DNA of 34,122 nt from Colwellia sp. (GCA_022969215.1 JALJPA010000022.1:1-34122), one strand, 5' to 3'. Shown: positions 15,845-24,294, counted from the stretch's first letter. The notes: generated by a model not told the origin, from the letters alone. Made by a program: numbers and translations.

Positions 15845-17022
15845 ACATAATGATGATAACTATCTTTGCTGTAGCAATATTTTTAGTGGTCTACCACCAT
15901 GCTATTTATCCACTTATGCTAAAAATAGCCACTAAGAATAAAAAAACATCTCATCCTGAAATTAACAAACGTTGTTATATTTTTAGCGCAGCAGACAAAG
16001 AACTTAGCCGCTTTTCTATTATTATTCCGGCATTCAATGAAGCGAAATTTATTGCCGAGAAAATTAGAAATTTAAGTTTTATTGACTACCCAAGTGATCG
16101 ATATGAATTAATTTTGCTCTGTGATGGTTGTCACGATGACACCCATGATATTGCCTTACAAACCTTTGCCGAGCTTGCCTGTCATGATTTAAACTATCAA
16201 CTGGTAAACTTTAAAGATAACAGAGGCAAAGTGGCCGCACTCAAAGCGGGTGTTGCCAGAGCAAAATTTGACAACATTGTCTTTAGTGATGTTTCCGCCT
16301 TATTACCGGTAAATAGCTTACTTATGTTAGCGAGTCATTTTAAAAACCCTGAGGTTGGTGCCGTGTCAGGCGGCTATCAATTTATTCAAAAAGGCTCCGC
16401 TGGTGAACAATCTTACTGGCGCTATCAATCCATGATTAAAGCAAGAGAAAGCTCTCTTGCCAGTGTGCTTGGTGCCCACGGTGCTTTTTATGCACTCAGA
16501 AAGTCTTGCTATCAAGACGTTCCTGCAGATACCATTAATGATGATTTTTTGATCCCAATGAATGTCATTAAACTCGGCTACCGCGTGATATATGAGCCTA
16601 GAGTTGTCGCTATCGAGCTTGAACAAGTCAATTTAGAGCAAGATATGAGCAGGCGTTTAAGGATAGCAGCGGGAAATTTCCAACAACTGATCTATTTGTT
16701 GCCCTTGTTATCACCTAAGTATGGCTGGAATGCGATAAATTTCGCCTCAGGCAAAGCATTAAGGGCAATAACGCCTTTTATCTTAGTGTTCATATTTATC
16801 AGTAATATTTACCTTATATCTATTCACTATTTTTTCTTATCACTCTTTGTTTGCCAAATACTTTTATATAGCCTGGTTATACTGATTAACTTATTTCACA
16901 TCTCACCTAAGTTAACCGTATTAAAATTGATCTGCTATTTAGTTAATGGCTACTGGGTCGCCTTAAAGGGATCCTTAAAGTACATCTTTGGTTTACAAGA
17001 AAAGATTTGGACTAAAATATAG
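15838..17022 (+). CDS. Membrane GT2-family glycosyltransferase, SypQ-like
   Basis: The 394-residue GT-A enzyme has an N-terminal membrane anchor (about 5-30) and a catalytic domain (about 55-285) beginning FSIIIPAFNEAKFI. LLCDGCHDDT carries the nucleotide-binding Asp. SDVSA stands where DxD is usual, INDDFLIP serves as the catalytic acidic motif, and RRLRIAAGNFQQ stands in place of QxxRW. About three C-terminal transmembrane helices follow (310-385). This layout matches processive or membrane GT2 enzymes, so chain extension is possible; a single-sugar transfer is equally possible. AAGGAG lies seven bases before the ATG. Confidence 0.88.
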   Translation: MLDIMMITIFAVAIFLVVYHHAIYPLMLKIATKNKKTSHPEINKRCYIFSAADKELSRFSIIIPAFNEAKFIAEKIRNLSFIDYPSDRYELILLCDGCHDDTHDIALQTFAELACHDLNYQLVNFKDNRGKVAALKAGVARAKFDNIVFSDVSALLPVNSLLMLASHFKNPEVGAVSGGYQFIQKGSAGEQSYWRYQSMIKARESSLASVLGAHGAFYALRKSCYQDVPADTINDDFLIPMNVIKLGYRVIYEPRVVAIELEQVNLEQDMSRRLRIAAGNFQQLIYLLPLLSPKYGWNAINFASGKALRAITPFILVFIFISNIYLISIHYFFLSLFVCQILLYSLVILINLFHISPKLTVLKLICYLVNGYWVALKGSLKYIFGLQEKIWTKI

Positions 17023-17030
17023 GAGATATT

Positions 17031-17672
17031 ATGAAACACGTTAGCTTTGTTCATCCAAGTATTACGCTTATTAAAAGAGCCATTGATTTAACTTTTGCCA
17101 TAACATGTTTGTTATTAACACTGCCCTTATTTGGGCTAATAGCCCTGATGATAAAGTCATCATCACCCGGGAGCATATTTTATTGTCAGTTAAGAGTAGG
17201 AAAAATGTCAGCGGGTAAGGTGAAGCATTTCAACATGATAAAATTTCGCACTATGGTTAATAATGCCGAGGCGAGTTCAGGTGCTGTTTGGGCAACAAGT
17301 AACGATAGCCGACTCACCTCTGTCGGTCGACTACTTAGAAAAACCCGACTTGATGAAATGCCGCAATTTATTAATGTTATTAAAGGTGAAATGTCACTTA
17401 TCGGGCCTAGACCCGAAAGACCTGAAATAGTGATAAAGCTAGAACAAGCTATCCCGTTTTATTCTGAGCGTACTTACGATATGACGCCCGGTATTACTGG
17501 CTTAGCACAAGTGTATCAAGGATATGATACTTGCATTGATGATGTTAAAGCTAAAATAGCTTACGACTTTGCATACTCGCTATCACTTACTAAACTAGAT
17601 AGATGGTTGCTAATGGATTTAAAGATTATTTTTAAAACCATAGTAATTATGGTGTTAGGCCGCGGGCAGTAA
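17031..17672 (+). CDS. Priming undecaprenyl-phosphate sugar-1-phosphate transferase, SypR-like
   Basis: The 213-residue short-form bacterial sugar transferase (PglC/WcaJ C-terminal type) starts repeat-unit synthesis by moving a sugar-1-phosphate from a UDP-sugar to undecaprenyl phosphate. It has KRAIDLTFA before a single hydrophobic (re-entrant) helix (about 17-42). FNMIKFRTM, then LTSVGRLLRKTRLDEMPQ, IKGEMSLIGPRPERP and TPGITGLAQV follow, all conserved. There is no five-helix N-terminal domain. AGGAG at 17021-17025 overlaps the previous stop. The sugar identity is not readable from sequence. Confidence 0.93.
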   Translation: MKHVSFVHPSITLIKRAIDLTFAITCLLLTLPLFGLIALMIKSSSPGSIFYCQLRVGKMSAGKVKHFNMIKFRTMVNNAEASSGAVWATSNDSRLTSVGRLLRKTRLDEMPQFINVIKGEMSLIGPRPERPEIVIKLEQAIPFYSERTYDMTPGITGLAQVYQGYDTCIDDVKAKIAYDFAYSLSLTKLDRWLLMDLKIIFKTIVIMVLGRGQ

Positions 17673-17807
17673 ATCCACTTTCATACTATTTTTGTCCTTG
17701 TTGTGCACTGATAAAATAAATAAGGGCAAAACGGTCGATTAAATAATAATTCAGCGAAGCGGATTTAACACCAGATGCGATTAAAGGATAAGGATAAGGT
17801 TAAGCCT

Positions 17808-18692
17808 ATGACTAAGATTAATGTAACTTGTATTGGTGGCGGCCACGGTTTAGGCCACCTGTTAGAAGCTATCAATGATTTTGACTTTGTTAGTTTAACT
17901 GGCATTGTCTGTACCACGGATAATGGAGGCTCTACTGGCCGTTTAAGGGAGAGCTGCGATACAATTTCCTGGGGGGATATTCGCTATTGTTTGTCAAAAT
18001 TAACTAAAGTGGCATCAACTAAGTCACTGTTATTAGAATACCGCTTCGATAAACTAGGTGACCTATCTGGACACAGCTTGGGAAATTTAATGTTTTGTGC
18101 CGTTGATTCTATTTGTATCCGGCCTACCGAAACTGTGCAGGTGATGCGGGAATATTTAGGTATTAAAGCGACCATTTTACCTATGTCTGATGTGGTCACC
18201 AACTTAGTGAGCCATTCGGCTGATCATTGTTATATAGGTGAGGTTGAAGTTGATGACCACGCTAACCAAGGTATCAAAGAGCTGGCTTTAACACCTGTGG
18301 TAAAACCAAGCGAAGAAGTTTTACACGCCTTAAAAAATGCCGATGTTTTATTCCTGGGTCCTGGCAGCTTTTATACCAGTACTTTACCCAGTCTGTTAAT
18401 GGATGCGGTGATTGAGGTGATTAATCACAATTCTAAACTAAAGGTTTATTTTATTACTAATGTGCAAGACGAATTTAATAACCAATATGACCAAACACAT
18501 TACCAACTTGGCTTTATGAGGAAACTCGGCTTAACAAAAACGGTGCATTCTTTAATCCCTCGCCATCGCGTTTCTCATTGCACCGACTTATGTAAACCTT
18601 ACACCATAGCTGATCTTCCTGCAGATACTAGCGGTAGGCATCAACAGCCCTTTTATCGAGAGCAGTTACTTGAACTCATTAAGCCATACTAA
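17808..18692 (+). CDS. YvcK/GlmR-family (CofD-like) protein
   Basis: The 294-residue cytoplasmic protein belongs to the CofD-like YvcK/YbhK family. Conserved elements are GGGHGLGHLLEAI (about 8-20), TTDNGGSTGRLRE, SWGDIRYCL, GHSLGNLMF, GPGSFYTSTLPSLL and ITNVQDE. Family members bind UDP-sugars, and Bacillus GlmR (YvcK) stimulates GlmS; transfer of that role here is inference. The ATG at 17808 has AAGG eight bases upstream and begins directly at the family start, so it is preferred over an in-frame ATG at 17775. It follows the priming transferase by 135 bases with no terminator seen, so cotranscription with the O-P-Q-R unit is likely. Confidence 0.85.
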   Translation: MTKINVTCIGGGHGLGHLLEAINDFDFVSLTGIVCTTDNGGSTGRLRESCDTISWGDIRYCLSKLTKVASTKSLLLEYRFDKLGDLSGHSLGNLMFCAVDSICIRPTETVQVMREYLGIKATILPMSDVVTNLVSHSADHCYIGEVEVDDHANQGIKELALTPVVKPSEEVLHALKNADVLFLGPGSFYTSTLPSLLMDAVIEVINHNSKLKVYFITNVQDEFNNQYDQTHYQLGFMRKLGLTKTVHSLIPRHRVSHCTDLCKPYTIADLPADTSGRHQQPFYREQLLELIKPY

Positions 18693-18708
18693 TGTAAAAT
18701 AAATAGCC

Positions 18709-18730
18709 AACAAGCTATAGCAAGCTTGTT
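18709..18730 (+). terminator. Possible terminator hairpin after the YvcK-like gene
   Basis: AACAAGCT (18709-18716) and AGCTTGTT (18723-18730) form an 8-bp stem around six bases, 17 bases after the stop codon. No T-run follows, so termination may be incomplete or the hairpin may have another role. Confidence 0.4.
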
Positions 18731-18944
18731 AACATACTAATCACCGGTAATAGCTCTAAGAGTAATTCCACTAAATTATTGCCCACTTGTGCTGGTTAAA
18801 ATTGCCCAAGGCGGCGTTGATCTGAAATATTTATCATTTGCACAACAAGATGACAAAATTAATGGCACGGGTCTAACAGGCTTCCTTTAGCTTTTGACTA
18901 CTTTTGTGACTGCTTTTAACAAACAGCCCCACGAAACACCTCTA
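18731..18944. other. Gene-free stretch before the STAS-gene promoter region
   Basis: No convincing gene is seen. A plus-strand open frame between stops at 18738 and 18888 encodes about 49 residues with no good start signal and no recognised motif. It could be a decayed remnant or chance. Confidence 0.4.
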
Positions 18945-18959
18945 TTCGCAATTTGCATT
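18945..18959 (+). promoter_or_regulatory. Putative enhancer site C (TTCGCA-ATT-TGCATT)
   Basis: TTCGCAATTTGCATT lies 72 bases upstream of the best sigma-54-type promoter. It is the closest of the series to the V. fischeri SypG enhancer as I recall it (TTCTCA-N3-TGC). That recalled consensus should be verified. Confidence 0.55.
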
Positions 18960-19031
18960 CTATTATGCCTATTGATAAAACCATACAAAACTCAACACAC
19001 TCAAACCACTGATATTAAACACAAAAAACAT

Positions 19032-19047
19032 TGGCTCGAACATTGCT
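19032..19047 (+). promoter_or_regulatory. Near-consensus sigma-54 promoter C before the STAS-OmpA-SLBB-ATPase unit
   Basis: TGGCTCGAACATTGCT differs from TGGCACG-N4-TTGCW at a single position. GG (19033-19034) and GC (19045-19046) are ten bases apart. Start near 19058 gives a 27-base leader to the ATG at 19085. Confidence 0.8.
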
Positions 19048-19084
19048 CAACTAACTGTGTATTAACTAAAATGGTGGGTCTGCT

Positions 19085-19435
19085 ATGTTAAATGAAACTT
19101 ATAAAATAAATAATGATTTTATTATTAAACTCCACGGTGACTTTGATGCTGATACGGTAAAAGACATGAAAGAAGATATAGAAGCGTACAGTACATTAAG
19201 TACAAATATCATCTTCGATCTCGAACAAGTTCCCTTTATCGATTCATCAGGCATTGGCGCAATCGTTTTTTTATATAAAAGAATGGTGGCTAAAGGCTTT
19301 AGTGTCTCCGTCACGGGTTTAACACAGCAACCGTTAGAGCTATTTCAAATGCTGTTTCTAGATAAAACCATAGACTGTTACTCCACTATTGACTGTTACT
19401 TAGAAACATCACCTAACTTGCAAGTTGCCAGCTAA
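19085..19435 (+). CDS. STAS-domain anti-anti-sigma-factor-like protein, SypA-like
   Basis: The 116-residue cytoplasmic protein is a single STAS domain. The phosphorylation signature DSSGIGA is at residues 53-59, with the predicted phosphoserine at 55, and strands such as IIFDLEQVPFID precede it. In V. fischeri the equivalent SypA sits first in the same gene order and is controlled by the kinase/phosphatase SypE; unphosphorylated SypA promotes biofilm. No SypE-like partner is present here. The Shine-Dalgarno is weak (GGTGGGT). The stop overlaps the next ATG (TAATG). Confidence 0.88.
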   Translation: MLNETYKINNDFIIKLHGDFDADTVKDMKEDIEAYSTLSTNIIFDLEQVPFIDSSGIGAIVFLYKRMVAKGFSVSVTGLTQQPLELFQMLFLDKTIDCYSTIDCYLETSPNLQVAS

Positions 19436-20301
19436 TGTTTATCCAGCCTGTGCTGTTGTCACTATGCGCTGCCATAATTTTATCTGGCTGTAGTAGCAGT
19501 AGTACAACCAAAAAAGTAGATTCCCACAGCAACTTACTTGTTAGTGTTGCAACATCGTCCGGTTTAGACAAAACGCATATGCAAGTTTATATAACCAGCG
19601 CAGCGGCTCAACTATTGTTACTGGAGCAACAAGAAGCTAAACCCTGTATCTCAGGCCAGCTGTCTATTGCACATACCTATTTGTCCCAAGCAAGCGCAGA
19701 ACATACTGCAGGTATGGACAAAGATGCTTTTATAACATTGCTGCAACTCGACCGGCAAGTTCGCAAAATTCGCTGTATAAATCAATATATAAAGGGTCAA
19801 TTAGGTTGTGGCTATACCAACAAAAAAATAATACTTAAGCGTTGGTATGATGAGGGAGATTTTAATCAATGTAAAAACCCTGTACTTGCAAAATCAGAGC
19901 CGAAATTAGAACCTAAACCAAAGGAGACTAGTGAAGAAAAGTACATGCTAATTACTGAAGCCTTGCATGATTTTGATCAAGACCAAATAAAGCCCATATA
20001 TCACCATTCGCTCAATAAACTGATTAAATTAATTAAGCGTTACCCAAACTCCACTTTAGTCATCAGTGGCCATACAGACACGATAGGAAGCAGTGAATAT
20101 AACAGTCAACTAAGTAAAAGAAGAGCGCAAAACGTAGCAAAATATTTTACCAAAAAAGGCATTAAATCAGCACAAATCATAATAAAAAACAAGGGTGAAG
20201 AAAACATCAGGGAAGTTGAGAAAAGTGATGCTGCAAGAGTTTTTAATCGCTATACATCGATCACCTTATCTTTAGATACCCGCGGGAAAAGTAACATATA
20301 G
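19435..20301 (+). CDS. OmpA-family lipoprotein, SypB-like
   Basis: The 288-residue outer-membrane lipoprotein has lipobox LSGC (Cys19), a serine-rich linker, a helical middle region with several cysteines (about 75-150), a proline/lysine/glutamate-rich spacer (about 155-170) and a C-terminal OmpA peptidoglycan-binding domain (about 175-285). The last contains ISGHTDTIGSSEYNSQ and LSKRRAQNVAKYF with the usual Asp and Arg positions. It would fasten the export complex to the cell wall. Translation is coupled to the STAS gene by a one-base overlap, and the export gene follows after ten bases. Confidence 0.87.
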   Translation: MFIQPVLLSLCAAIILSGCSSSSTTKKVDSHSNLLVSVATSSGLDKTHMQVYITSAAAQLLLLEQQEAKPCISGQLSIAHTYLSQASAEHTAGMDKDAFITLLQLDRQVRKIRCINQYIKGQLGCGYTNKKIILKRWYDEGDFNQCKNPVLAKSEPKLEPKPKETSEEKYMLITEALHDFDQDQIKPIYHHSLNKLIKLIKRYPNSTLVISGHTDTIGSSEYNSQLSKRRAQNVAKYFTKKGIKSAQIIIKNKGEENIREVEKSDAARVFNRYTSITLSLDTRGKSNI

Positions 20302-20311
20302 GGAATTGACC

Positions 20312-22417
20312 ATGTTTAAATTATTAATAGCAATGCTGAGCTGTATATTTGTTATGAGCCATGTTCAAGCAGCAGAAATTATCATCCGTCCGGGTGATGT
20401 ACTGCAAATTGAAATCCCCGGTGAAGTTGAATTTGAAAACAGTTTTCAAGTAAAACGCGATGGGTCGCTCAATTTACCAGAAGTAGGTAAAGTTGCCATT
20501 ATCGGTAAAACGCTACAGCAAGCAAATGACTATCTAGCCAAACTCTTAGGCCAAGAATATCGCGCCATCAATAATTTTAAAATTTACTTAATTGAAAGAC
20601 GTGTACCTATTCAAGTGTTAGGTTTTGTTAACATCCCTGGTATGGTCGATTTACCCCAAGACGGCAACATACAAATGGCGCTACAAGAAGCAGGTGGTGC
20701 TAGTTCAGGCGCGCAACTCGATAGAATACAGTTAAATCGTCAAGGACAAATCACCACCTTTGATTATAAAAAATATTTAGACACGGGGGATTTTTCAATT
20801 TTACCTAAAATTGAGCCCTTAGATGTCATCTTTGTACCGGCCTCCCCTTTGATTGGCAATGTACAAATGGATTTCGATGCAGCAACCTTATCAGCCAGTG
20901 GTGATGGCTCTGAGTCCGAAACAGCGATTAAAGTTTTTGGTGAAGTGATAAAACCCGGGGTATTTTCTTTTAAACAAGGTAATACCGTAGTCGATATGTT
21001 AATGAGAGCTGGTGGCGTAACACGCTATGCTGGCGTTGAACATATTCGCGTGATTAACAACGGTACACCTCAACTTTTTGATCTAAAAACCTATTTAGAT
21101 ACCGGTGATGCTTCTCATATGCCAAAAATTGCACCGGGATCCACCTTGTTTGTTCCCATCCAAGAAGAAGAAGTTAAAAGTGGCTTACGCACTATTTATG
21201 TTATGGGCGAGGTTTTTAAGCCCGGAGCATATGAAGCGCCTGCAGGTAGTAAATTTTTTGATATATTAGCCAATGCCGGTGGCCCAACACGCTTTGCCGA
21301 GTCGAGAAAAATTAGAATTATTCGCACCACAGGGAAAGTTGATGCTTTTGATCTACAAGCTTATACCGAAGGTTTAACGCAAGTCACTATCCCGACAGTA
21401 TCGCCAGGAGATGCCATTTTTGTCCCTGAAAAGACTGACATGAATGAAAAATCTTGGCTTAAAATAACACCTGACAGCGCGATTAGAATCATGGGTGCGG
21501 TGAAAAAGCCTGGCCGATATGAATGGGGCAATGAAATGAGCTTTCTTGATATTCTGGCCCATGCCGGTGGGCCCACTCAAGATGCTGACATGTCTCAAGT
21601 AAGAGTCATTAAAAAAGGTCAGAGCAAGCGCATGGAGCCCTTCGATTTAGATAGCTTCATCACCGAAGGCGGCGACTTCGCTTTATTACCTAAAGTATCA
21701 GCAGGCGACACTATTATTATCAGTGAGCGACCACGTGATGTTATCGATAATAAAGCGCGCTGGTTACGTCAATCTCAAGAGTCATCAATTTATGTTTTCG
21801 GCCAGGTAGGCCAGCCGGGACGATATGCTTTTAATAATAAATTACACTTTTTAGATATCCTTTCAGCGGCTGATGGACCAAATCAGCATGCGGATATTCA
21901 CAATATCAAAATTACCCATCGTAATAATTTTAAAAGCAAAGTAAGCACCGTGGATTTGGGTTTGTATTTTGAAACTGGCGATGAGACCTTATTGCCTCGA
22001 GTTAAATCTGGCGACACTATTTATGTCCCGGAAAGAAACAAACCATGGATCGACAATAAAAAAGAACAAACGGTTCGGATCATAGGTGCGGTAGAAAAAC
22101 CAGGACGTTACAAGTTCAGCTCAGACATGACAATTTTAGATATATTGGCTGAATCTGGCGGCCCCACCCAAACAGCTTATTTAGAAAAAATTATGGTAGT
22201 GAATATTTCTAGAAGCCAGTCAGAGGAAAATGTTAGCCACGTTTTTGATTTAGAAAATTTTATTGAACACCCTGATTTCACCACCTTGCCTCTGGTACGT
22301 GTTGGTGACACCATTTTTGTACCTGACGTATCCCAAAGCAATTGGAATGTTTTTATGGATAATGTCAAAGACATGCTGAGCATAGTCTCGCTTGTTGCCA
22401 TTGTTGGAGGATTATAA
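20312..22417 (+). CDS. Polysaccharide export protein with six SLBB domains, SypC-like
   Basis: The 701-residue product has a signal peptide cleaved near VQA (about residue 20) and a Poly_export domain (about 22-95: IRPGDVLQIEIPGE, RDGSLNLPEVG). Six SLBB-type repeats begin at roughly residues 99, 205, 294, 390, 492 and 587, each with a V-x-G-x-V-x-x-P-G-x-Y pattern (e.g. IRIMGAVKKPGRYEW). A hydrophobic end (SIVSLVAIVGGL) closes it. Wza-type proteins are usually near 380 residues with two or three SLBB domains, so this one is much longer. There is no clear lipobox. The ATG at 20312 has AGGGA seven bases upstream and is preferred over TTG at 20306. Confidence 0.88.
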   Translation: MFKLLIAMLSCIFVMSHVQAAEIIIRPGDVLQIEIPGEVEFENSFQVKRDGSLNLPEVGKVAIIGKTLQQANDYLAKLLGQEYRAINNFKIYLIERRVPIQVLGFVNIPGMVDLPQDGNIQMALQEAGGASSGAQLDRIQLNRQGQITTFDYKKYLDTGDFSILPKIEPLDVIFVPASPLIGNVQMDFDAATLSASGDGSESETAIKVFGEVIKPGVFSFKQGNTVVDMLMRAGGVTRYAGVEHIRVINNGTPQLFDLKTYLDTGDASHMPKIAPGSTLFVPIQEEEVKSGLRTIYVMGEVFKPGAYEAPAGSKFFDILANAGGPTRFAESRKIRIIRTTGKVDAFDLQAYTEGLTQVTIPTVSPGDAIFVPEKTDMNEKSWLKITPDSAIRIMGAVKKPGRYEWGNEMSFLDILAHAGGPTQDADMSQVRVIKKGQSKRMEPFDLDSFITEGGDFALLPKVSAGDTIIISERPRDVIDNKARWLRQSQESSIYVFGQVGQPGRYAFNNKLHFLDILSAADGPNQHADIHNIKITHRNNFKSKVSTVDLGLYFETGDETLLPRVKSGDTIYVPERNKPWIDNKKEQTVRIIGAVEKPGRYKFSSDMTILDILAESGGPTQTAYLEKIMVVNISRSQSEENVSHVFDLENFIEHPDFTTLPLVRVGDTIFVPDVSQSNWNVFMDNVKDMLSIVSLVAIVGGL

Positions 22418-22418
22418 T

Positions 22419-23114
22419 ATGCAAGAATTACCGGTTCATTATGCCGAAGTTGAAGCCATTTATAATCAAACTATTGGGTCTGGCTATAAAACCTTAGCTA
22501 TTACGTCAGCTAAAGCAGGAGAAGGAAAAAGCACTATTGCGCAAGCGATTGTTGAACGAGCGCAGATTGTTGGCAAAAAGGTGTTATTGGTTGAAATGAA
22601 TACCTTTAACCCTGCTTTATCTGAACAGCTAAGAAGGACAATGACAGACCTGCCAACTGACAATTCCATCATAACCGTTAAAAGTAAAGGTTATAGCTTA
22701 CTGCCCGCACCGAAAAACATTCGTGATGTACTACAATACCGAGAAAGTAATTTATTACTTGCCTCAATCAAGCAATGGCTAGTTAATTTTGATTGTATTA
22801 TCTTTGATACCTCAGCATTAACCTCACTAAACCAAAGTAACATACCTGCTGAGATTATTTGTGCAGTGTGTGAAGGCGCGGTCCTGGTGATTGAAGCAGG
22901 ATCAACACCAGCAAACTTGATACAAGAAGGTGTGGACAAACTTAAACTAAAAAAGGTTAACTTAATCGGCTCGATATTAAATGATAAAACGAATCCATCG
23001 CTATTAACTGAATTACAAAGAGAAAGCTATCGCCTTAATCGACTATGCCCTGAGTTAATGACTAAGCTAAGAAAGAAATTAGCCAGTATTGTTTTACTCA
23101 ACATTTCTGTTTAG
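22419..23114 (+). CDS. BY-kinase-like ATPase with degenerate Walker A', SypD-like
   Basis: The 231-residue cytoplasmic P-loop protein resembles CpsD/Wzc-C polysaccharide kinases. Walker A is SAKAGEGKST (about 29-38). The Walker A' region reads VLLVEMNTFNP, lacking the DxDxR acids, and Walker B is CIIFDTSAL. The C-terminal tail has one Tyr rather than a tyrosine cluster. It may act with the chain-length protein at 13275, but autophosphorylation is doubtful. The ATG at 22419 has GGAGG eight bases upstream and starts one base after the export gene stop; an in-frame TTG at 22392 is not needed. Last gene of the A-B-C-D-like unit; its end is 18 bases from the convergent EEP gene. Confidence 0.82.
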   Translation: MQELPVHYAEVEAIYNQTIGSGYKTLAITSAKAGEGKSTIAQAIVERAQIVGKKVLLVEMNTFNPALSEQLRRTMTDLPTDNSIITVKSKGYSLLPAPKNIRDVLQYRESNLLLASIKQWLVNFDCIIFDTSALTSLNQSNIPAEIICAVCEGAVLVIEAGSTPANLIQEGVDKLKLKKVNLIGSILNDKTNPSLLTELQRESYRLNRLCPELMTKLRKKLASIVLLNISV

Positions 23115-23132
23115 CAGAAAATCCCACACACA

Positions 23133-24089
23133 TTATTTGTTAAAATCAACCTGAGTTTTTATCGCATAATGATCTGACCAGGTAAACTTATTAATACGTT
23201 GGCGAGCACAAATACTTGCTGGCTTCGACACCCATAAATGGTCAATGGCTAAAGCAAAGAAAGACAAAATATAACGCTTATTCGGCCATGAATTAACAAA
23301 TTCTGTATTCATGCCCTGCTTTAAATTATTTATTCTATTTGAATGTGTAGAAAGGTTTAAATCCCCTATCACTAATGAATATTTTCCTGTTGAGTTTTTA
23401 AGCTCGTCTTTAAGTTGGTACAAGGTTTTATTTCGAATTTGCCAAAGCGCTTCATTACGTGGTGAAGGTGGGTGTAAGCTGTGCAAACTGATAGTAGTAA
23501 AAGGTAGTTGCCATTGACTCGATATTAAAAATGAATTTTGACCATTTTTATAATAGTTAATATTAGCAAAGGCATAACGACTAAACAGTAGCTGGTCACT
23601 AAAAACTTGCTGCTGTGCACTACCCCCGCTAATAAAATGAGGGAAGTAAGGACTTAACGCTACTATCATTTGCCGCTTTAACTGCTGACTAACCCCTTGT
23701 AAGGCAATTAAATGATATTTTTCTGCGATGAGATGCTCTATTAAGGGTATTAACTCGTTGTCCGCTGCCTGGTACTTAATGTTGAATTGAAAAATAGTAA
23801 TACTGTCGCTACAAGGTTGATTATTGAAGGCCACGCTATGACTTAAAGCTGCCAAATTATTTAAGAAAAGTGCCAAAATAAAATTAACTAACAAATAAAT
23901 AACGCACTGTTGCAAAGAAAGAAAATAGATAAATACCAGCATCAAGACTAGATAAATAAGCAAGATAGTAAAAGGTGTTGAAGCCGCGTTTTCAAGCCAC
24001 CAAGGCGAGTGGACCTTCCGCATTAAATACCAAATAAGGCTGGGTAATAATATAACTATCGAGGTAATCACTAGTCTGGTTTCTATCAA
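23133..24089 (-). CDS. Membrane-anchored endonuclease/exonuclease/phosphatase-fold protein
   Basis: The 318-residue product has three N-terminal transmembrane helices (about 8-24, 37-59, 61-79) and an EEP domain (about 95-316). EEP landmarks present are FNIKY, SLHSLHPPSPRN, GDLNLS, IDHLWVS and the final SDHYAI. The metal-binding Glu normally in LQE is absent (LIALQGVS), so activity may be reduced or altered. The start is a TTG (24087-24089) chosen because AGGAGGG lies five bases upstream and no ATG fits. It is the only minus-strand gene within the polysaccharide locus. Substrate could be a phosphodiester in lipid or glycan metabolism; this is not determined. Confidence 0.78.
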   Translation of the reverse strand: MIETRLVITSIVILLPSLIWYLMRKVHSPWWLENAASTPFTILLIYLVLMLVFIYFLSLQQCVIYLLVNFILALFLNNLAALSHSVAFNNQPCSDSITIFQFNIKYQAADNELIPLIEHLIAEKYHLIALQGVSQQLKRQMIVALSPYFPHFISGGSAQQQVFSDQLLFSRYAFANINYYKNGQNSFLISSQWQLPFTTISLHSLHPPSPRNEALWQIRNKTLYQLKDELKNSTGKYSLVIGDLNLSTHSNRINNLKQGMNTEFVNSWPNKRYILSFFALAIDHLWVSKPASICARQRINKFTWSDHYAIKTQVDFNK

Positions 24090-24255
24090 TATTTCCCTCC
24101 TCTTTTAAGTCACAATACTTTTACCCTTAAATTTTAGCTCAAAATATATAGCTTTACTCAATTGTTCCGTATCAAGGTAATTAACTCATCTAATTCAAAC
24201 AACTCCAATAACTCAAAGTTCAAATAGATAACAATTCAACCAAGCTGATTACTAG

Positions 24256-24273
24256 TTTGCTTTGCAAAGCAAA
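24256..24273. repeat. 18-bp perfect palindrome in the GT/EEP divergent region
   Basis: TTTGCTTTGCAAAGCAAA is fully self-complementary and lies between the minus-strand EEP gene and the plus-strand GT gene, 73 bases upstream of promoter D. It contains the TTTGCA/TGCAAA core in both orientations and may be another site for the locus activator. Confidence 0.5.
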
Positions 24274-24279
24274 AACCAA

Positions 24280-24294
24280 AATGCATATTGCAAT
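24280..24294 (+). promoter_or_regulatory. Putative enhancer site D (AATGCA-TAT-TGCAAT)
   Basis: AATGCATATTGCAAT lies 51 bases upstream of the sigma-54-type element at 24346 and fits the GCA-N3-TGCA core of the series. The rest of the 24090-24397 interval holds only the palindrome at 24256 and promoter D. Confidence 0.4.

Noticed and set aside
18741-18890. Open frame of about 49 codons in the YvcK-STAS gap
   Set aside because: It has no convincing start or motif; it could be a remnant but cannot be supported as a gene.
18894-19091. 65-codon plus-strand ORF before the STAS gene
   Set aside because: It has a TTG start and no ribosome site, covers enhancer C and promoter C, and its translation has no recognisable features.
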